This document shows, piece after piece, positions 30,107 through 41,411 of a stretch of DNA of 64,000 nucleotides. Under the pieces are notes generated by a model. The model saw only the letters and a list, made by a program, of their open reading frames with translations. It was not told the origin of the DNA and did not search any database. Both the position numbers and the translations under genes were made by a program. Within the stretch, counting starts at the first letter, position 1; each line of letters starts with the position of its first letter. This DNA comes from Symbiodinium sp. CCMP2592 (lineage: Eukaryota; Sar; Dinophyceae; Suessiales; Symbiodiniaceae), in assembly GCA_905221615.1 (NCBI GenBank), contig CAJNDT010003524.1, positions 434,001-498,000 of the forward strand, in the 5' to 3' direction.

Positions 30107-30430
30107 CTCTGGGAGATGTTAGAGAGCTGTAGATCTAATACTCCCTCCCGGACTTGGGACCGGGACTGCTCAGGCGCTGACAAATGCCATGGCAAGAAAG
30201 GAAAAAGGCAACTGTACTAGCCTGACCTTTCCTGAGCCGAGAGGCTTGCTTTGATACACAAAGCCATCTGAAAACAGAACCGCACCCACCGCCACCGCAC
30301 AGGCGAAAGGGCCAGCACGGCCAATGCCTTCACATCATCGACGCTGTAGTCCACCGGAGCATACTTGCAACACGATGTGCTCTGTCACACAGGTAGTGCC
30401 TGTTGCTTGAGCCAAGGCGGGTGTCATAGC
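30107..30430 (-). other. LINE 5' non-coding region
   Basis: This is unique, GC-moderate sequence upstream of ORF1, before telomere-like repeat resumes near 30,465. No promoter motif is recognisable. Confidence 0.4.
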
Positions 30431-31059
30431 CAAGCACATTTGTACAATGAACAGCTGGACGCGCAGGCTAGGGTTCAGGGCTGGAATGATTAGAATAGGG
30501 TCGTGGGGTGCAGTATACCATAGTTGTAAAAAGAAGGGAATCGGAAGGTATTACTAATCATGCATGCTCTCTTACTAGGCCCAAGTCAGGGGAGTTTGTT
30601 TTATACTATAGGGGCCTCAATAGTCAGTTGGAACAGGGTTTTAGATTCCAATCCAGGGGTTCAGAAAGGGTGCTCCGACTGCTACGGAATGGGTTTAGAC
30701 AAGGGGCCTGAGGAATTAAAACAAGTCATAGGGGCATCTTTTGATATAAGTACAGGAGACCTTAGACCCAAAAAAAGTCGCAGTACTAGGGACCCTAAAC
30801 CTAAACCCAAACAATCACAGTACAACGGACCCTAAACACTACAAGAACACTGTTCGTTTCCCACCAGCCTTGGAGACCAGCGTTGGGGCCGGTAGCGTCC
30901 AAACCTAGGAGACTTCGGGCTTCTAGGGCCTAGGGCTTACGGTTCAGGGTCTGGGGTTTGGGCTGAAGGCTTGTTGTCTGGAGTTTGGGCACTAAGGTGT
31001 GTGCCCTCAACCCTGAACCTTGAACCCCGAACCCCAAACAACAACAATCAGCCTAAACC

Positions 31060-31505
31060 CTAAACCGTCGACATCGCCTCTGACCATTTGCATGGGCGCT
31101 CGAGGCTCCGACCGAGCGTCTCGTCAGAACCGTGAGGGAAGGTAAAGCCTCCTGGTATGAAGTAGGTGCTCGAGCCGCTGCGAACGTAGAAGAGACTGCG
31201 GAAAGGAGAACTCTCCAGCTTCAGCCGCGCATGGAACTGCTTCGTGGCATTGGCCATCTTCTCTGGCGACGGTGTGGCGCTGCTCGAATCAGTGGGCCCG
31301 GTTTTGTGTTTCTTGACGTCTTTGAAGGAGCCAGTGCCGCGCTGGAGCTGGCTGCCCTTCCTTGCCCAAATTGAGAGTCTTCAGGACGGGCTCTAAGTCT
31401 GTCACTCCTTGTCAATCTTCTTGTACAGCTCAAGCTTTAGCAGCTGTTCGGTTTCGTCGGGGTGGACATGTTCGATGGAAGGGTGCTTCTGCTGGGCACA
31501 CCTAG
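31060..31505 (-). pseudogene. Exon-like fragments, two phases
   Basis: The first part (about 31505-31410), after CAG, reads HPSIEHVHPDETEQLLKLEL and ends KKIDKE plus TGA, like a C-terminus. A second open phase (about 31380-31060) contains FRSLFYVRSGSSTYFIPGG and runs to ACG|GTTTAGGG, where telomere-like repeat begins with a usable GT donor. They may be exons of one gene, two genes or a frameshifted remnant. No family was recognised. Confidence 0.35.
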
Positions 31506-31508
31506 TCC

Positions 31509-32750
31509 GTTTTCGTGGGCAATGGCGTAGGGATAGGATTTAAATTTAAGGCTTATTCTGGGGCTGGCGCAGTGGCTTTAGGGAGATAAGGTTTAAGCTC
31601 TAGGGTTCAAGATGTAGGTGTTGAGGATTCACGATCCAAGCTCTAGGGTTTATTAAGAAACAACATGCTTTCCTAATGTTGAGGTTTCCACGGTAGGTGG
31701 AATGATTTTCAATATCGGAGTAGCGACCTGAACTAGAAACTGCTCGATCCGGAGCTGCTGAACCCGGAACCCGAACATTTGAACCCTAAGCCCCACATCT
31801 AGACCCAAGAGTAGCCTAGGAATAAAAAGGGTGCCCTTTTTGGGTTAAAGGGGCTTATAGGGGAACCTTAACCCTAAAAAAGGGAATAAGGGCCTACTCT
31901 GGGTCCTAGACATGCTAAGCCAAAAGAACCCGAGTCCAGGCTCAGGCTCAAAGTTGGGGATCCAGGACTCCAAGTAGGCATGCGTCCGTAGACACCAGCA
32001 TGACAACCATCCCAAAGCGAGGATCACCCTAAACTCGGAAACCTAAAACCTAAGCCCTAAACTCTGAGCCCTAAACCCCTAGAACCCCCAAACCCCTGAA
32101 CTCCAAACCCTGAACCGTAAACCCTAAAAACCCTAAACCCTAAAACCCCTAAACCCCTAAACCCCTAAACCCCTAAACCCCAAAGCTTGAACCCAAAAAC
32201 CGAAGCCCCAAAACCCCATAAACCTGATGAGGAGCCCTAGGCTCCTAAACCCTCTGAGCCCCATGGCCTAAACCCTCAACCTCGAAACCCTATAACACGG
32301 TTTAGGGTTTAGGGTTTAGGGTGTGCGCTGTGTCCGCTCGCGCATCCTTCACGGGCCGGCTCCCGATACTGCTTTCACGCCGGCCCTCACCATTTGCGCT
32401 CGCTATGCGTAGCTCGTATTCCCACCCCAGCCGCCCTAGCCTCGACCTTTCAGGGTTTAGGGTTCCCTTCTAGGAGGAACCCTCGTGTTCATTCTCACCT
32501 ACTCCTCTTGGTTCTCACCATATTGGGTGCATCAGTGCCGATGGGTTGCCGTGAGTAACGTAGTTCGCATGCATAGAATGTGAATATACAAGTATTCATC
32601 TGTGCGTGCATGTCTATAAATATATATGTGTGCGTATTCCGCTTATACATGTATACATGAATGTGTGTATGTACAGGCCGTGTATGTAGTTATGCGGGGT
32701 GAGAGGAGGTAGAGGTTCGTTGGGGTGTGAAGGGCGTAGACCGGCACGGG
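31509..32750. other. Non-coding stretch
   Basis: Family D element, a telomere-like run (32040-32310), a GC-rich patch (32320-32450) with no frame worth calling, and GT/AT-rich sequence (32575-32680). Confidence 0.5.
31801..31908. mobile_element. Family D repeat, copy 1
   Basis: A 108-bp repeat that is nearly identical to 63080-63187. Its ends AGACCCAAGAGTAGCCT and GGCCTACTCTGGGTCCT are inverted repeats, so it is MITE-like. Confidence 0.7.
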
Positions 32751-33192
32751 CCAACGAACCGATGGGTTGGTAGAGATTCCCTTCCAACCTCGATCATGAA
32801 GTAGAGTATGTGCCGGTTGTGCAATTTCTGAAGAACGAGAAAGAACCTGGCCGCTTTCGATGATCGGACAAGGTAGAGCGAGAGGCATCGACTTTGGGAC
32901 ATGGCTCGGCGGCATGCCCAACACTTGTCACCATTCGCGCTTTCCTTTTCCATCGAAAACCCTCTGGCAACTAGAAATCCCAACGAACCAATGGGTTAGT
33001 AGAGGTCCCCTGCCAACTTGGATCATGAGATAGAGTATGACGATCGGTTGCGTAATTTCGGTTCCTCTGTGCATCGAAAGACGTCTCTCGCTCTAGCGTG
33101 TCCACTCTAACGAAAGGCGCTCGATCGCTTTCAGCACAAAAGAACGAGAGAGAACTAGAGCGAGACATCGAGTTTGGGACAGGGCTCGGCGC
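32751..33192. repeat. Duplicated 160-210-bp segment
   Basis: Copy 1 is 32751-32912 and copy 2 is 32980-33192, the latter with an extra piece of about 50 bp. Both run from CAACGAACC(G/A)ATGGGTT to GGCTCGGC. Minus-strand translations keep HTL-HD--W-G-STNP-VRW in both, so the segment may once have been coding. Confidence 0.65.
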
Positions 33193-33580
33193 AGCCGCTT
33201 TGCTGCAGAATGTTGCCTTGACAGGCTTGGGCAGAGAGGAACCGCAGATGGCTTTAAAGCGGTCACATGCTAAAAAAGGCTGGTTTTTGCTGCAGAACGT
33301 GGCCCCGACCACCTTGGGCACCCACGAGCACTCGAGGGTCCTTTTGTTGATCCGGGCTCCAAGGGACAGAGTGTGGAGTTTCGGACCGGTTTAGAGTCAG
33401 CACATAAGAACGGTTTTGCTGCAGAATGTGGCCCCGACCTGCTTGGGCACAGACGAGCACTCGGGAGTGCATTTTTTGATCCGGGCTCCCAGGGACGAGC
33501 ACTCGAGGGTCCCTGTTCTAATGTGGGCTCCGAGAGCTTTTGGAGTTTGGGACCGCTTTAGAGCTGCCACACGAAAAGAA
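33193..33580. repeat. Imperfect tandem repeat with TTTTGCTGCAGAAYGTGGCCCCGACC
   Basis: Three units at about 33195, 33285 and 33413 share TTTGCTGCAGAAYGT, then CTTGGGCA and GAGCACTCG blocks. The later units also share GATCCGGGCTCC. Several frames stay open, giving repeated GATFCSK-like peptides on minus. No gene assigned. Confidence 0.55.
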
Positions 33581-33862
33581 AGGAGCAGGGAACTCCGTCT
33601 TGGCGAGGGCCGTTGTAGGGGAACTCCGTCTTGATGGGGGGGTTTAGGGTGATCTTCTTATTGCGCACATCGCATACGGGCTCGTGCGCAGCTCCCTACG
33701 GCCGGTCGCGTGGGCTGCGTTTCGCCCAAGGCCCTGCGCGCTTACGCTCGTTGCTCCGGGCCCGCTGCGCACCGGGTGTGCTTCGCTGCGGCTCGGCGAC
33801 TGTACCACTGGAAGCGCCTCGCCTCAGTTTAGGGTTTAGGGTTTAGGGTTTAGGGTTTAGGG

Positions 33863-33953
33863 CCCTATATAGGGGGCCTTGATAATTACCTATACTATTT
33901 TAGGGGTTCCTTGTTCTAGTTATAGCTATAGTATAATGGGCCCCCAAAACCCG
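33863..33953. repeat. GGGGGCCTTGATAATTA-type palindromic repeat
   Basis: GGGGGCCTTGATAATTACC and ATAATGGGCCCCC arms surround CTATA-rich sequence. It belongs to a loose family whose GGGGCCTTAATAATTAGAAT start recurs near 39772, 41086, 48095, 48300, 62690 and 62871. Confidence 0.5.
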
Positions 33954-34123
33954 AAATTGAAAGCTCGTACACCAGAAACCCCTAAACCGCAGAGGACATC
34001 CGAACACCTCTCACAGCCCTAAGCTCTCGGCGACGAGGTAGAGCAAACCGAGGATGGTAACGAGAGCCACCTGGGCTCCAAATTGGGGATTGGGGTTCCT
34101 TTTTAGGGCTCTCTTGGTTCATG

Positions 34124-34187
34124 TAGGGTTTAGGGTTTAGGGTTTAGGGTTTAGGGTTTAGGGTTTAGGGTTTAGGGTTTAGGGTTT
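34124..34187. repeat. Perfect (TTTAGGG)n array
   Basis: About nine heptamers, in the opposite orientation to the 807-879 array. A shorter array lies at 33829-33862. Confidence 0.9.
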
Positions 34188-35214
34188 CAGGTTTAGACCG
34201 TTGGTCGTCAGGAGTTTAGGTTTGTTCAGGGTGTGCATGTCCAGTGCTGTTTCTGGTGCTGGGGGTTAGTCTAGGGCTGAGCTTAGCAATCCGCTGGAAA
34301 ACCCTACGAACCTCAGCCAGTGAAAACCACCTTTCAGAAATGCAAGCTTGCATTGGTCTGAAAGCCTTAGATATCGTGTAGATTACTTCTACCCGGTAGA
34401 TTCTGAATGCAAACCATATTACATTGCATAACACAGCATTATGTATGTTCTTCTGCAGTATATCATATCATGAAGCCCCAACGCTACAGCCCCAGGTTCT
34501 TGAAGAAAACAGAACCCCTCAGTCTCCGAATGCCAAGCTCTGCACCGCAAAGCCCTGAACTTTGAGACAACCTCTGTAAAACAAAAACGATAGGCCTCCA
34601 CACCCCTGCAATCCAACCATATGTGGCAGAAAACCTACAAGCCCTCCCCTCAAGAAAATTCTGGAAACCCTGTTCAACTCCCACAAAATCCCACACCCCG
34701 AAACCCTAAAACCCCCAACGCCTACACCCTAATCCCCTAAACCAACTAAACCCTAAACGCCTACACCCCTAAACTCCTCAAAGTCTCAAACCACACCGTC
34801 AACCTCTGCAGTCCCTGGGCGCCATGCCGCGCTCCAGGAAAGACCTATAGTTTAGGTGGGCTGAGCAACTCGAGTAGGCTTCATAAGTAGAATAGGGCAA
34901 CGGGGTTACGGTATACAGTGTATCAGAAATATACATGGACTGTCAGGGAATGTGCGAATACTATTACTGATGTATTTCCGATCCCGCTTCAAACTACTCC
35001 ATGGTCGGGTGAAGGTTTGGGGGGTGTGGGTCGATAGGGCTTACCATTAGGGTTACTATACAGGTTATTGTCACGTGTCCTGTAAGGTTTTCGGCAAGGG
35101 TTCCTATAATGGTGCAATATGTTGATTTGTGTGCATTGGTTTTCCTATATGTCTGTGTCTATGTGTATGTCTAGTGCCATGCCTCATGTGTCCTGTGTGA
35201 TGTGCCAGGTGCTA

Positions 35215-35282
35215 TGCGCCATGTGCACCTGTGTAGATATATCTGTATATCTGTATATATGTATATATGTATATATGTATTG
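35215..35282. repeat. (TATATGTA)n microsatellite
   Basis: TGTATATATGTATATATG repeats. Confidence 0.7.
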
Positions 35283-35629
35283 AGGAGTGTAAATGTGCCC
35301 AAAGCATAACTTTTTATATAACCCTAACCCCCCGAACCCTAAAATCCTAAAACCTTAATGCGCCTCCTACGCCGTAAACCCCTAACCCTGCATGCGACTC
35401 TTGCTCTGCCTTGCCAGCTCAACATGCCAGAGGTGAGGCCCCAAGACCTACACACCCAAATACAAGATTAGCTAACCCTTTAAACAGGGTTTAGGGCTTT
35501 TAGGGTTTAGGGTTTAGTGCCAGAAACCCTACATGCGAAACCCGAGGACGTAAGCCGCGGATTTTGAGTTCATGGCTTCCGACCCCTATGAAACGCAAAG
35601 CCCGGATGCTTGAACGGACCTTACTTGGA

Positions 35630-35728
35630 GGATCATGGGACTTAGTAAGTAAGGTTATAAGTACTTTAAATTGGGGTTATAAGGATAGTTACCCTAATTA
35701 TAAGCCTAGTTACTAAGTCCCATGATCC
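35630..35728. mobile_element. Family A palindromic MITE-like element
   Basis: A full-length copy. Complementarity extends beyond the core to GGACCTTACTTGG and TTAAGTAGGTCC. Confidence 0.8.
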
Positions 35729-35883
35729 GTTAAGTAGGTCCTGAACCATGAACCCTGCACCACACTCAGTCTAGGGGGGGCATTCGGATTTTGCACGGAT
35801 TCGCCGGGTTTGACTAGGGGTCCCTTGTAAAGCTTCTCTTGCGATAGCTTTTGCGTATTTATGCAGAGCGGAGCTGGGGGACG

Positions 35884-35957
35884 GTTTAAGGTTTAGGGTT
35901 TAGGGTTTAGGGTTTAGGTTTTAGGGTTTAGGGTTTAGGGTTTAGGGTTCAGGGTTT
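35884..35957. repeat. (TTTAGGG)n array
   Basis: About ten heptamers with one shortened unit. Confidence 0.88.
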
Positions 35958-36432
35958 GCGGGATCCAAATCCTGAGTTACAATCCGACACTTCTCGCGGG
36001 GCATCTTGCTTGCTACAGCTTTGTCGCAGCTAAGGTGCCACACATGGAGTTGGACCCGCCAGGTTTCGGCCTCAATCTTCGAAACATGAGCTTTAACCGT
36101 AAACCTTATTCCCCGAAACAAGATCCCACCGATCATGAGACCAGAAATAACCGCGTCCATCCTTAAGACAGCAGCAGTAGTAGGTCGGAAAAACACTGTG
36201 GTGGCTAGAGAAGCGTTCGTGGCAAGAACAACGCCAACCATAATGAAGTCCTGAACCTTGAACACTCAAGCCTAAACCCTAATCCCAAACCCCTAAACCC
36301 TATAACCTAGCCTAAACCCCAAACCCCTAAATCCTAAAGCCTCAACCCCTAAACCCCTAAACTCCAAACCCCTAAACCTTACACCCCTGAACCCTCAACC
36401 CCTAAACCCCTAAACCCGTAAACCCCAAATCC

Positions 36433-37022
36433 CTAAACCTCTAACCCCGAAACCCTGTGAAAAGCCCTGCCACTTCGAAGTCTCTTTCGGCCATGGGTGC
36501 GGAGCAGCAAACGTACGCGAGCCAGTCCCAGGCGGACCACATCCAGCGCGCTCGCGAGGACTGGTCTTATTCTTTCATGGTGGTCTAAACAAGGTGATGA
36601 CCTCCACAATCCACGCAGCCGTTCACAGCTGCCGTTTTTTGGGCGCCGGCTGCGCCAGTCCGTGTCGAATGATTCTTCGGGTTCGCGCTCGTACGCCTCT
36701 TGCACCCAGCCTCGGTGTCGAAAGAAGTTTTAGGAGCTGCATCGAGGCAACGGATGATGGTGATGGTCATCGCCCTGCCGGGCCTGACCGCAACACGGCC
36801 ACGGACACAACTGATGGCAGGAGCAAGTCATGCTATCACTGCGGGTGGGATGGGTTGGGTGGGCTGTTTAGAGAAGCAGCCGTCGAGATGGCAGCAACAT
36901 ACACTTCAAAGCAAACAGCCTCATTGAATCTAGCCTTCGGCTCCCAAGCATTGAAGGCAATTTTCGTTCAGACACCCCGAAACTTGGGGAAGCGGCTTAG
37001 CTCAGAGACCCTACAGCCCTAG
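36433..37022. other. GC-rich exon-like island, coding strand unresolved
   Basis: Unique GC-rich sequence holds overlapping open frames: 142 codons on plus (36594-37022) and 90 on minus (36433-36705). The minus frame has an acidic start and Arg/Leu-rich helices. None matches a family I know. Confidence 0.25.
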
Positions 37023-37063
37023 ACCCTGAAACCTTACAGCCTGAAGCCTCACCCTACTTAAAA

Positions 37064-37345
37064 GGATCATCGGACTTAGTAACTAGGGTTATAATTACGG
37101 TGACTATAACTTAGAACCCCAATTAAGGTACTTATAACCCTACTTCCTAAGTCCCATGATCCTCCCATTATAGACCCCTTATAGATTCCTTTAAGGATCC
37201 CTTAATAGAGCCCCATAGTACCCCTAAAGGAACTACTAAGTCCCATGACCCTCCAAGTAGCACCCTCAACCTTAAACCCTATAGATCCCTTCAAGGAACC
37301 CTATAGATCCCTTTAAGGAGCCCTTGAAGAACCCTTACTAAGTCC
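37064..37345. mobile_element. Compound family A palindrome
   Basis: A complete copy (37064-37162) is followed by two extra right arms (CTAAGTCCCATGACCCTCC) at about 37230 and 37345, separated by TTATAGATTCCTTTAAGGA modules. The structure mirrors 3339-3728. Confidence 0.7.
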
Positions 37346-37970
37346 CATGACCCTCCAAGTAATCTCTGCAACCCTGGGCTCAACCCTCGAGCAGAACGCC
37401 CCGGAAACCCTGCACTCGAAAGCCCCCCGCCTCATCTTAGTTGCTGAGTTCATGGTTTAGGGTTTAGGGGTTTAGGGTTTAGGGTTTAGGGGGTTAGGGT
37501 TTAAGGTTTAGGGTTAAGCCCCCCAAACGTGTAGACTTCTGGTTTTATAGGGGGTACTCTTATCCCCAAAAGTGTTAAGTGTATCCACTCAGCTACTAAA
37601 CTCCAAATAGCTCTGAAGTACAAGCCGCTTACACCCCCATAATCAAAAGATGTTGACTAGATTTCGGGCCTCGGGCTCGGCAGCCCCCTGGATCTAAATT
37701 CAAAGCCGAATGAAAGATACAGCTACATCCTAAGCAAAACCCAATAATTAAATTTGAGTCCCTAAGCCGAAATCTCGAACATGGAAGCCCCACAGAGCAA
37801 ACCCTCGCCCTAAATGCCTGACTTTCTACAAAACCGGTCATACAAACCCCGAGAACCTTTTTCAGACGTACTCAACTCTGAAGCCATCACGGGGCTTGAC
37901 AAAACCTTGCAAAAAAAGACTCTCAAGACTTCTGTAAACCCATAAACCTCCAAAAACACCTGTACTTAAA

Positions 37971-38068
37971 GGATCATGGGACTTAGTAACAAGGGTTATG
38001 ATTAGGGTAACTATACCTATAACCTCATTGACGGTACTTATAACCTTACTTCCTAAGTCCCATGATCC
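37971..38068. mobile_element. Family A palindromic MITE-like element
   Basis: Full-length copy with TACTTAAA and TCCAAGTA flanks. Confidence 0.8.
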
Positions 38069-39147
38069 TCCAAGTAAGACAACACTATCAAAACCTGCCA
38101 AGAAACTCCCAAAACCTTCTGAAGCAATACAGAACACTACAGTACAAACCCTAAAACCTGGAAGCCCTATAGTTTGGCCTATAGAACCTCATAAAGCCCT
38201 CTAGACTCTAGAACCCTTCTAAACCCTCCAAACCCTTCTACCCCCTCAACCCTGAATGAAAGCCCTATCTAAAACCCTCAACCCTACGAACCCTAGAAGC
38301 CCTCCGAACACTAAAAACCCCTAAACCCTAAAAACACCCTCAACCCTCAACCCTGAAAGCCATATTTCTGACCCTCGCCCTGGGTACCAGACTGGCCGCC
38401 CATCGGCCCGGGCGCCTGGAAGCATCAACCACAAAGGGTCGATAGGCTTTTGGTTTTCCAGGATTTAGGATTTAGGGCTTAAGGTAGGGGTTTAGGATTT
38501 CACAAAGGATTGTTGGGTTTTCAGGGGCTTTAGGGGCTTAGTATTTGGGGTTAGGGTTTAAGGTAGGTGTTTCTTTACGTTTGCTTGGAGGGCCTAGGGT
38601 GTAATTTTTCAGGAAACGGATTTGGGTATGGGGTTCAAGATTTACTTTGAGGCCTCAAACCCTAACCCTCAAATCCTCAGATATGGTTCCTCTCAAAGGG
38701 GCTTTGGGGTTTAGGCCTCAGGGTTTCGAGGTTGAGGGGTGAGGGGAAACAGATAAAAGGGTTTGAGGTTTAGGGCTTGAGGCGAATGGATCGGTTATAC
38801 AGGTTAATTGAGGGCTTAGAGCTTGTACGAGTTTGGGCTTACAGGTTGTTTAGGTCTTGAGGCTCTAGAGGCTTTGAAAAGGCTTGACGGTCTTGGAATT
38901 TAGGGCTTAACTTAATGTCCAGGGTGTTTCTGTTGTATACAATGGCATGGCAGCTTTGCCGCTTCTGCGTCGGGCTTAGGTTTTGTCTGGTTTCGGGGTT
39001 GGGGTTTCAGGCTTAGGGTGTGGAGATTTGAACCTCAGGGCTGCGATCGCACTGCCAAAGGCTGCTCCGAAGCATGCGGCCAAAGCTTTCTCTGAGGTAC
39101 CCTGACATCACACACTGTGGCTCATAATCGCCCTGACCCGCATGCAG

Positions 39148-39167
39148 CTCTCTCTCTCTCTCTCTCG
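39148..39167. repeat. (CT)n microsatellite
   Basis: About ten CT units. Confidence 0.85.
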
Positions 39168-39770
39168 ATCCGCACGTCCAGGAATGGGCAGTGCCTGAGC
39201 TGCCAGTTCATCGTAGCCAGGGTTTTGGTGTGCAGGATTTAGGGCATTGGAGCTTGAGGAGGCCTTAAAGGGCCGCCTATTGTTCATTACGCGATGCTCT
39301 TGCGCTCTACAACCGACGCGAGCAGTGGATGTTTGATACAGGGGCCCTACTAATTAGTTCGAATCGGGTTTTGGGCTATAATTTATACTGTAGTTATGAT
39401 AAGGAACTCCCAAATGGTATAGGTAATAAATATGGCCTCGTAAATTATTCTCACGGCCCAAGCTCTGCAACTCCGGAGACGAGTGGTTCGTCTACGAACT
39501 CGCTGTCTACGGCTCGAAAGCCTCTCGTAGAACAGCGGCTGGACTTCTCGGCAGCTCAGGATGTACCAGAACGGAGATCACGCAGAAGAGGCGGTCCCGG
39601 GCACAACAGCTCTAAACACTCGGAACCCGAAGCCCTTCATACTCCCCTAATCCTGCTCCAAGAAACCCTTAAACTCAAACCCTAGGCCTAAAGAGCGAGG
39701 CCATTAAGCCCGCCGGCCGCCCAGCCAGAAGCTCTAGGCCCTGAACCCTTCAACCATCAAACCCTAATGT

Positions 39771-39865
39771 AGGGGCCTTAATAATTAGAATAGGGCTTTG
39801 GGGCCCATTAATAATTAGAATAGGGCTTTGGGGCCCATTAACTCTATAATTATGATAAGGAACCC
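39771..39865. repeat. GGGGCCTTAATAATTAGAAT repeat with 30-bp tandem duplication
   Basis: The segment ATTAATAATTAGAATAGGGC through GGGGCCC is present twice in direct tandem, identical as read. Confidence 0.6.
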
Positions 39866-40026
39866 ACCAAACTAGCATTGACGCCCAAAGCCCATCGTCG
39901 TAGCCCTGAGCCACAACCCCGAGCCCCAATACCCCTTAGTTGAGGAATATGCCTTCAGTCATAACATTAAGGCCCCCAACAAGTTCAGGCAAATTCCTGA
40001 TTTAAGGGGGTATTGGGCTCTCTCCT

Positions 40027-40120
40027 AAACCCTAAACCCTAAACCCTAAACCCTAAACCCTAAACCCCTAAACCCTAAACCCTAAACCCTGAGAAACCTA
40101 AAACCCTAAACCCTAAACCG
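40027..40120. repeat. (CCCTAAA)n array
   Basis: A dozen or so heptamers with scattered single-base insertions. Confidence 0.88.
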
Positions 40121-40530
40121 GCTCTAGCACAACCCTGCACCCTCAGGCTCTCTGCCTCCTCGTCGCCTGCCATGGCCTGAGACTGCCGGTGAGGATGTGT
40201 TGAGATCCGGGGAGCTCTTTAGGGCTTAAAGAACTTTTTCCGGGTTCTTAAAGAGCTTTTTGAAGTTTGGGCCCCTAAACCCTAAACCCTCAGTGAGGAT
40301 CTTTGAAATCTGGCGAGCTCTGTTGAGCTTAGAGGAACTTTTTACGGGGGCCTCAAAGGGCCTTCTTCGAGTTTGGGGCTGCGTTAGTTTAGACTTCGGG
40401 GCTTTGAGGTTTTCACTTCAGGCTTCCAGGCTAGGAAACTCACTGAGGGCCGTTATCGGCCCCATAAAAGCCCTACAAAACCCTGAACAATCGATGATAA
40501 GGCCCTTCTAGGGTTTAGGGATCAGGGTTT

Positions 40531-40550
40531 AGGCCCCCATATACATATAC

Positions 40551-40589
<39 letters not shown>

Positions 40590-40610
40590 TATATATGTAT
40601 ATGTATATAG
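40531..40610. repeat. Palindromic (TA)n microsatellite
   Basis: CATATACATATACATATA, then (TA)n, then the reverse complement TATATGTATATG. Self-complementary over about 80 bp. Confidence 0.8.
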
Positions 40611-41315
40611 GGTTGAGGATTCGAGGGTTGAGGTCGAAGACTTCTGGCCCTTATTCGGTGGGGTTCAAGGTTTAGAGCAGCGGTGAGGGTCTGGGTATCT
40701 CGGGAGGGTCAGGGAACTAATGTCGGGGCCTGAATGGTTAGAATAGGTTTTGGGGTAGATTGTACCAAAACAGAACATGAACGGTTTAGGCTTACATGTT
40801 TTGTCTTTCTCGGGTTTGGGGTTTAGGGTTGCGCGGAGGGTGCTGAGGATCGCTTGCGACCACTGTAGGATGTGTGAAGGCTGCCACCCGGTTCCATGTC
40901 ATGTTGTAGAGGAGTCCTAAACCTTATACACACCCGCTGAAATTTGCTATCTGTTTCATGGCTGAGGGTTCGGGGTCTGTGCTTGAAGATTTCGTGCTTC
41001 TGTTTCGGTCTAGGTCTAGGGCCAGGACCGGAAAGCAACTACCCTCACGCTCTTAAGCCGAGGATCATGGGACTAATGTAGGGGCCTGATTAATTAGAAT
41101 AGGTTTTGGGGTAGATCGTACTAAAACAGTACTGGAACTATTTAAGCCCCTAGGTTACGTAAGCAGTGCAAGGAGAAGCAAGGTCCTTTTGTATTGAAAT
41201 CATAGCTGCCGTACTTCCATTTTGACTGCTCTTCACCACACTTCTGGCACGTATAGTCTTGCTTTCGAAGTTCCGTGCTGCCATACTAGTTTGGCTACTC
41301 CTCACCACACTTATG

Positions 41316-41411
41316 GTAACTGAGTTGTCCTTTAAGCCCTTTGAAAATGATTTACTACTATGGTTCTCTACAAAATAGTAGGCGAAATTAAAAAGGATCC
41401 CAAAGGACAAC
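41316..41411. repeat. GTTGTCCTTTAAG palindrome within a 300-bp repeat region
   Basis: GAGTTGTCCTTTAAGCCC and GGATCCCAAAGGACAACCC pair imperfectly. The surrounding 41160-41455 also contains direct repeats of CGAAGTTCCGTGC and CCTCACCACACTT. Confidence 0.45.

Larger units (their letters stand above)
20150..30430 (-). mobile_element. Multi-ORF LINE-like non-LTR retrotransposon
   Basis: Six successive minus-strand ORFs run from an AP endonuclease at the 5' end (about 30.1 kb) through RT to a proline-rich ORF near 20.5 kb. I saw no LTRs. The borders are approximate: telomere-like sequence resumes just beyond about 20,145 and 30,460, and no poly-A tail or target duplication could be fixed. An AP endonuclease plus RT without RNase H is typical of LINEs. 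The four ORFs downstream of RT are not. GGAG-NNN-CTCC hairpins run through the whole region, including the spacers, which supports treating it as one unit. The single TGA between endonuclease and RT may make this copy inactive. Confidence 0.8.
33581..36432. other. Non-coding, repeat-rich stretch
   Basis: A GC-rich patch at 33660-33825 is followed by telomere arrays, the 33.86 kb palindrome, degenerate CCCTAAA near 34700-34760, AT/GT repeats, one family A element and the 35.88 kb array. The minus frame at 35942-36265 has no recognisable domain. Confidence 0.5.

Noticed and set aside
30405-30414. CTTGAGCCAA, the complement of the last 10 bases of the dinoflagellate spliced leader, about 300 bp upstream of LINE ORF1
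   Set aside because: Only 10 bases match, the preceding leader bases do not, and the same 10-mer occurs by chance at 23283-23292 on the other strand. Not enough to claim a relict leader.
33660-33825. GC-rich patch resembling prokaryotic coding sequence
   Set aside because: No frame gives a recognisable protein and it merges into TTTAGGG repeat; no sign of bacterial transfer.
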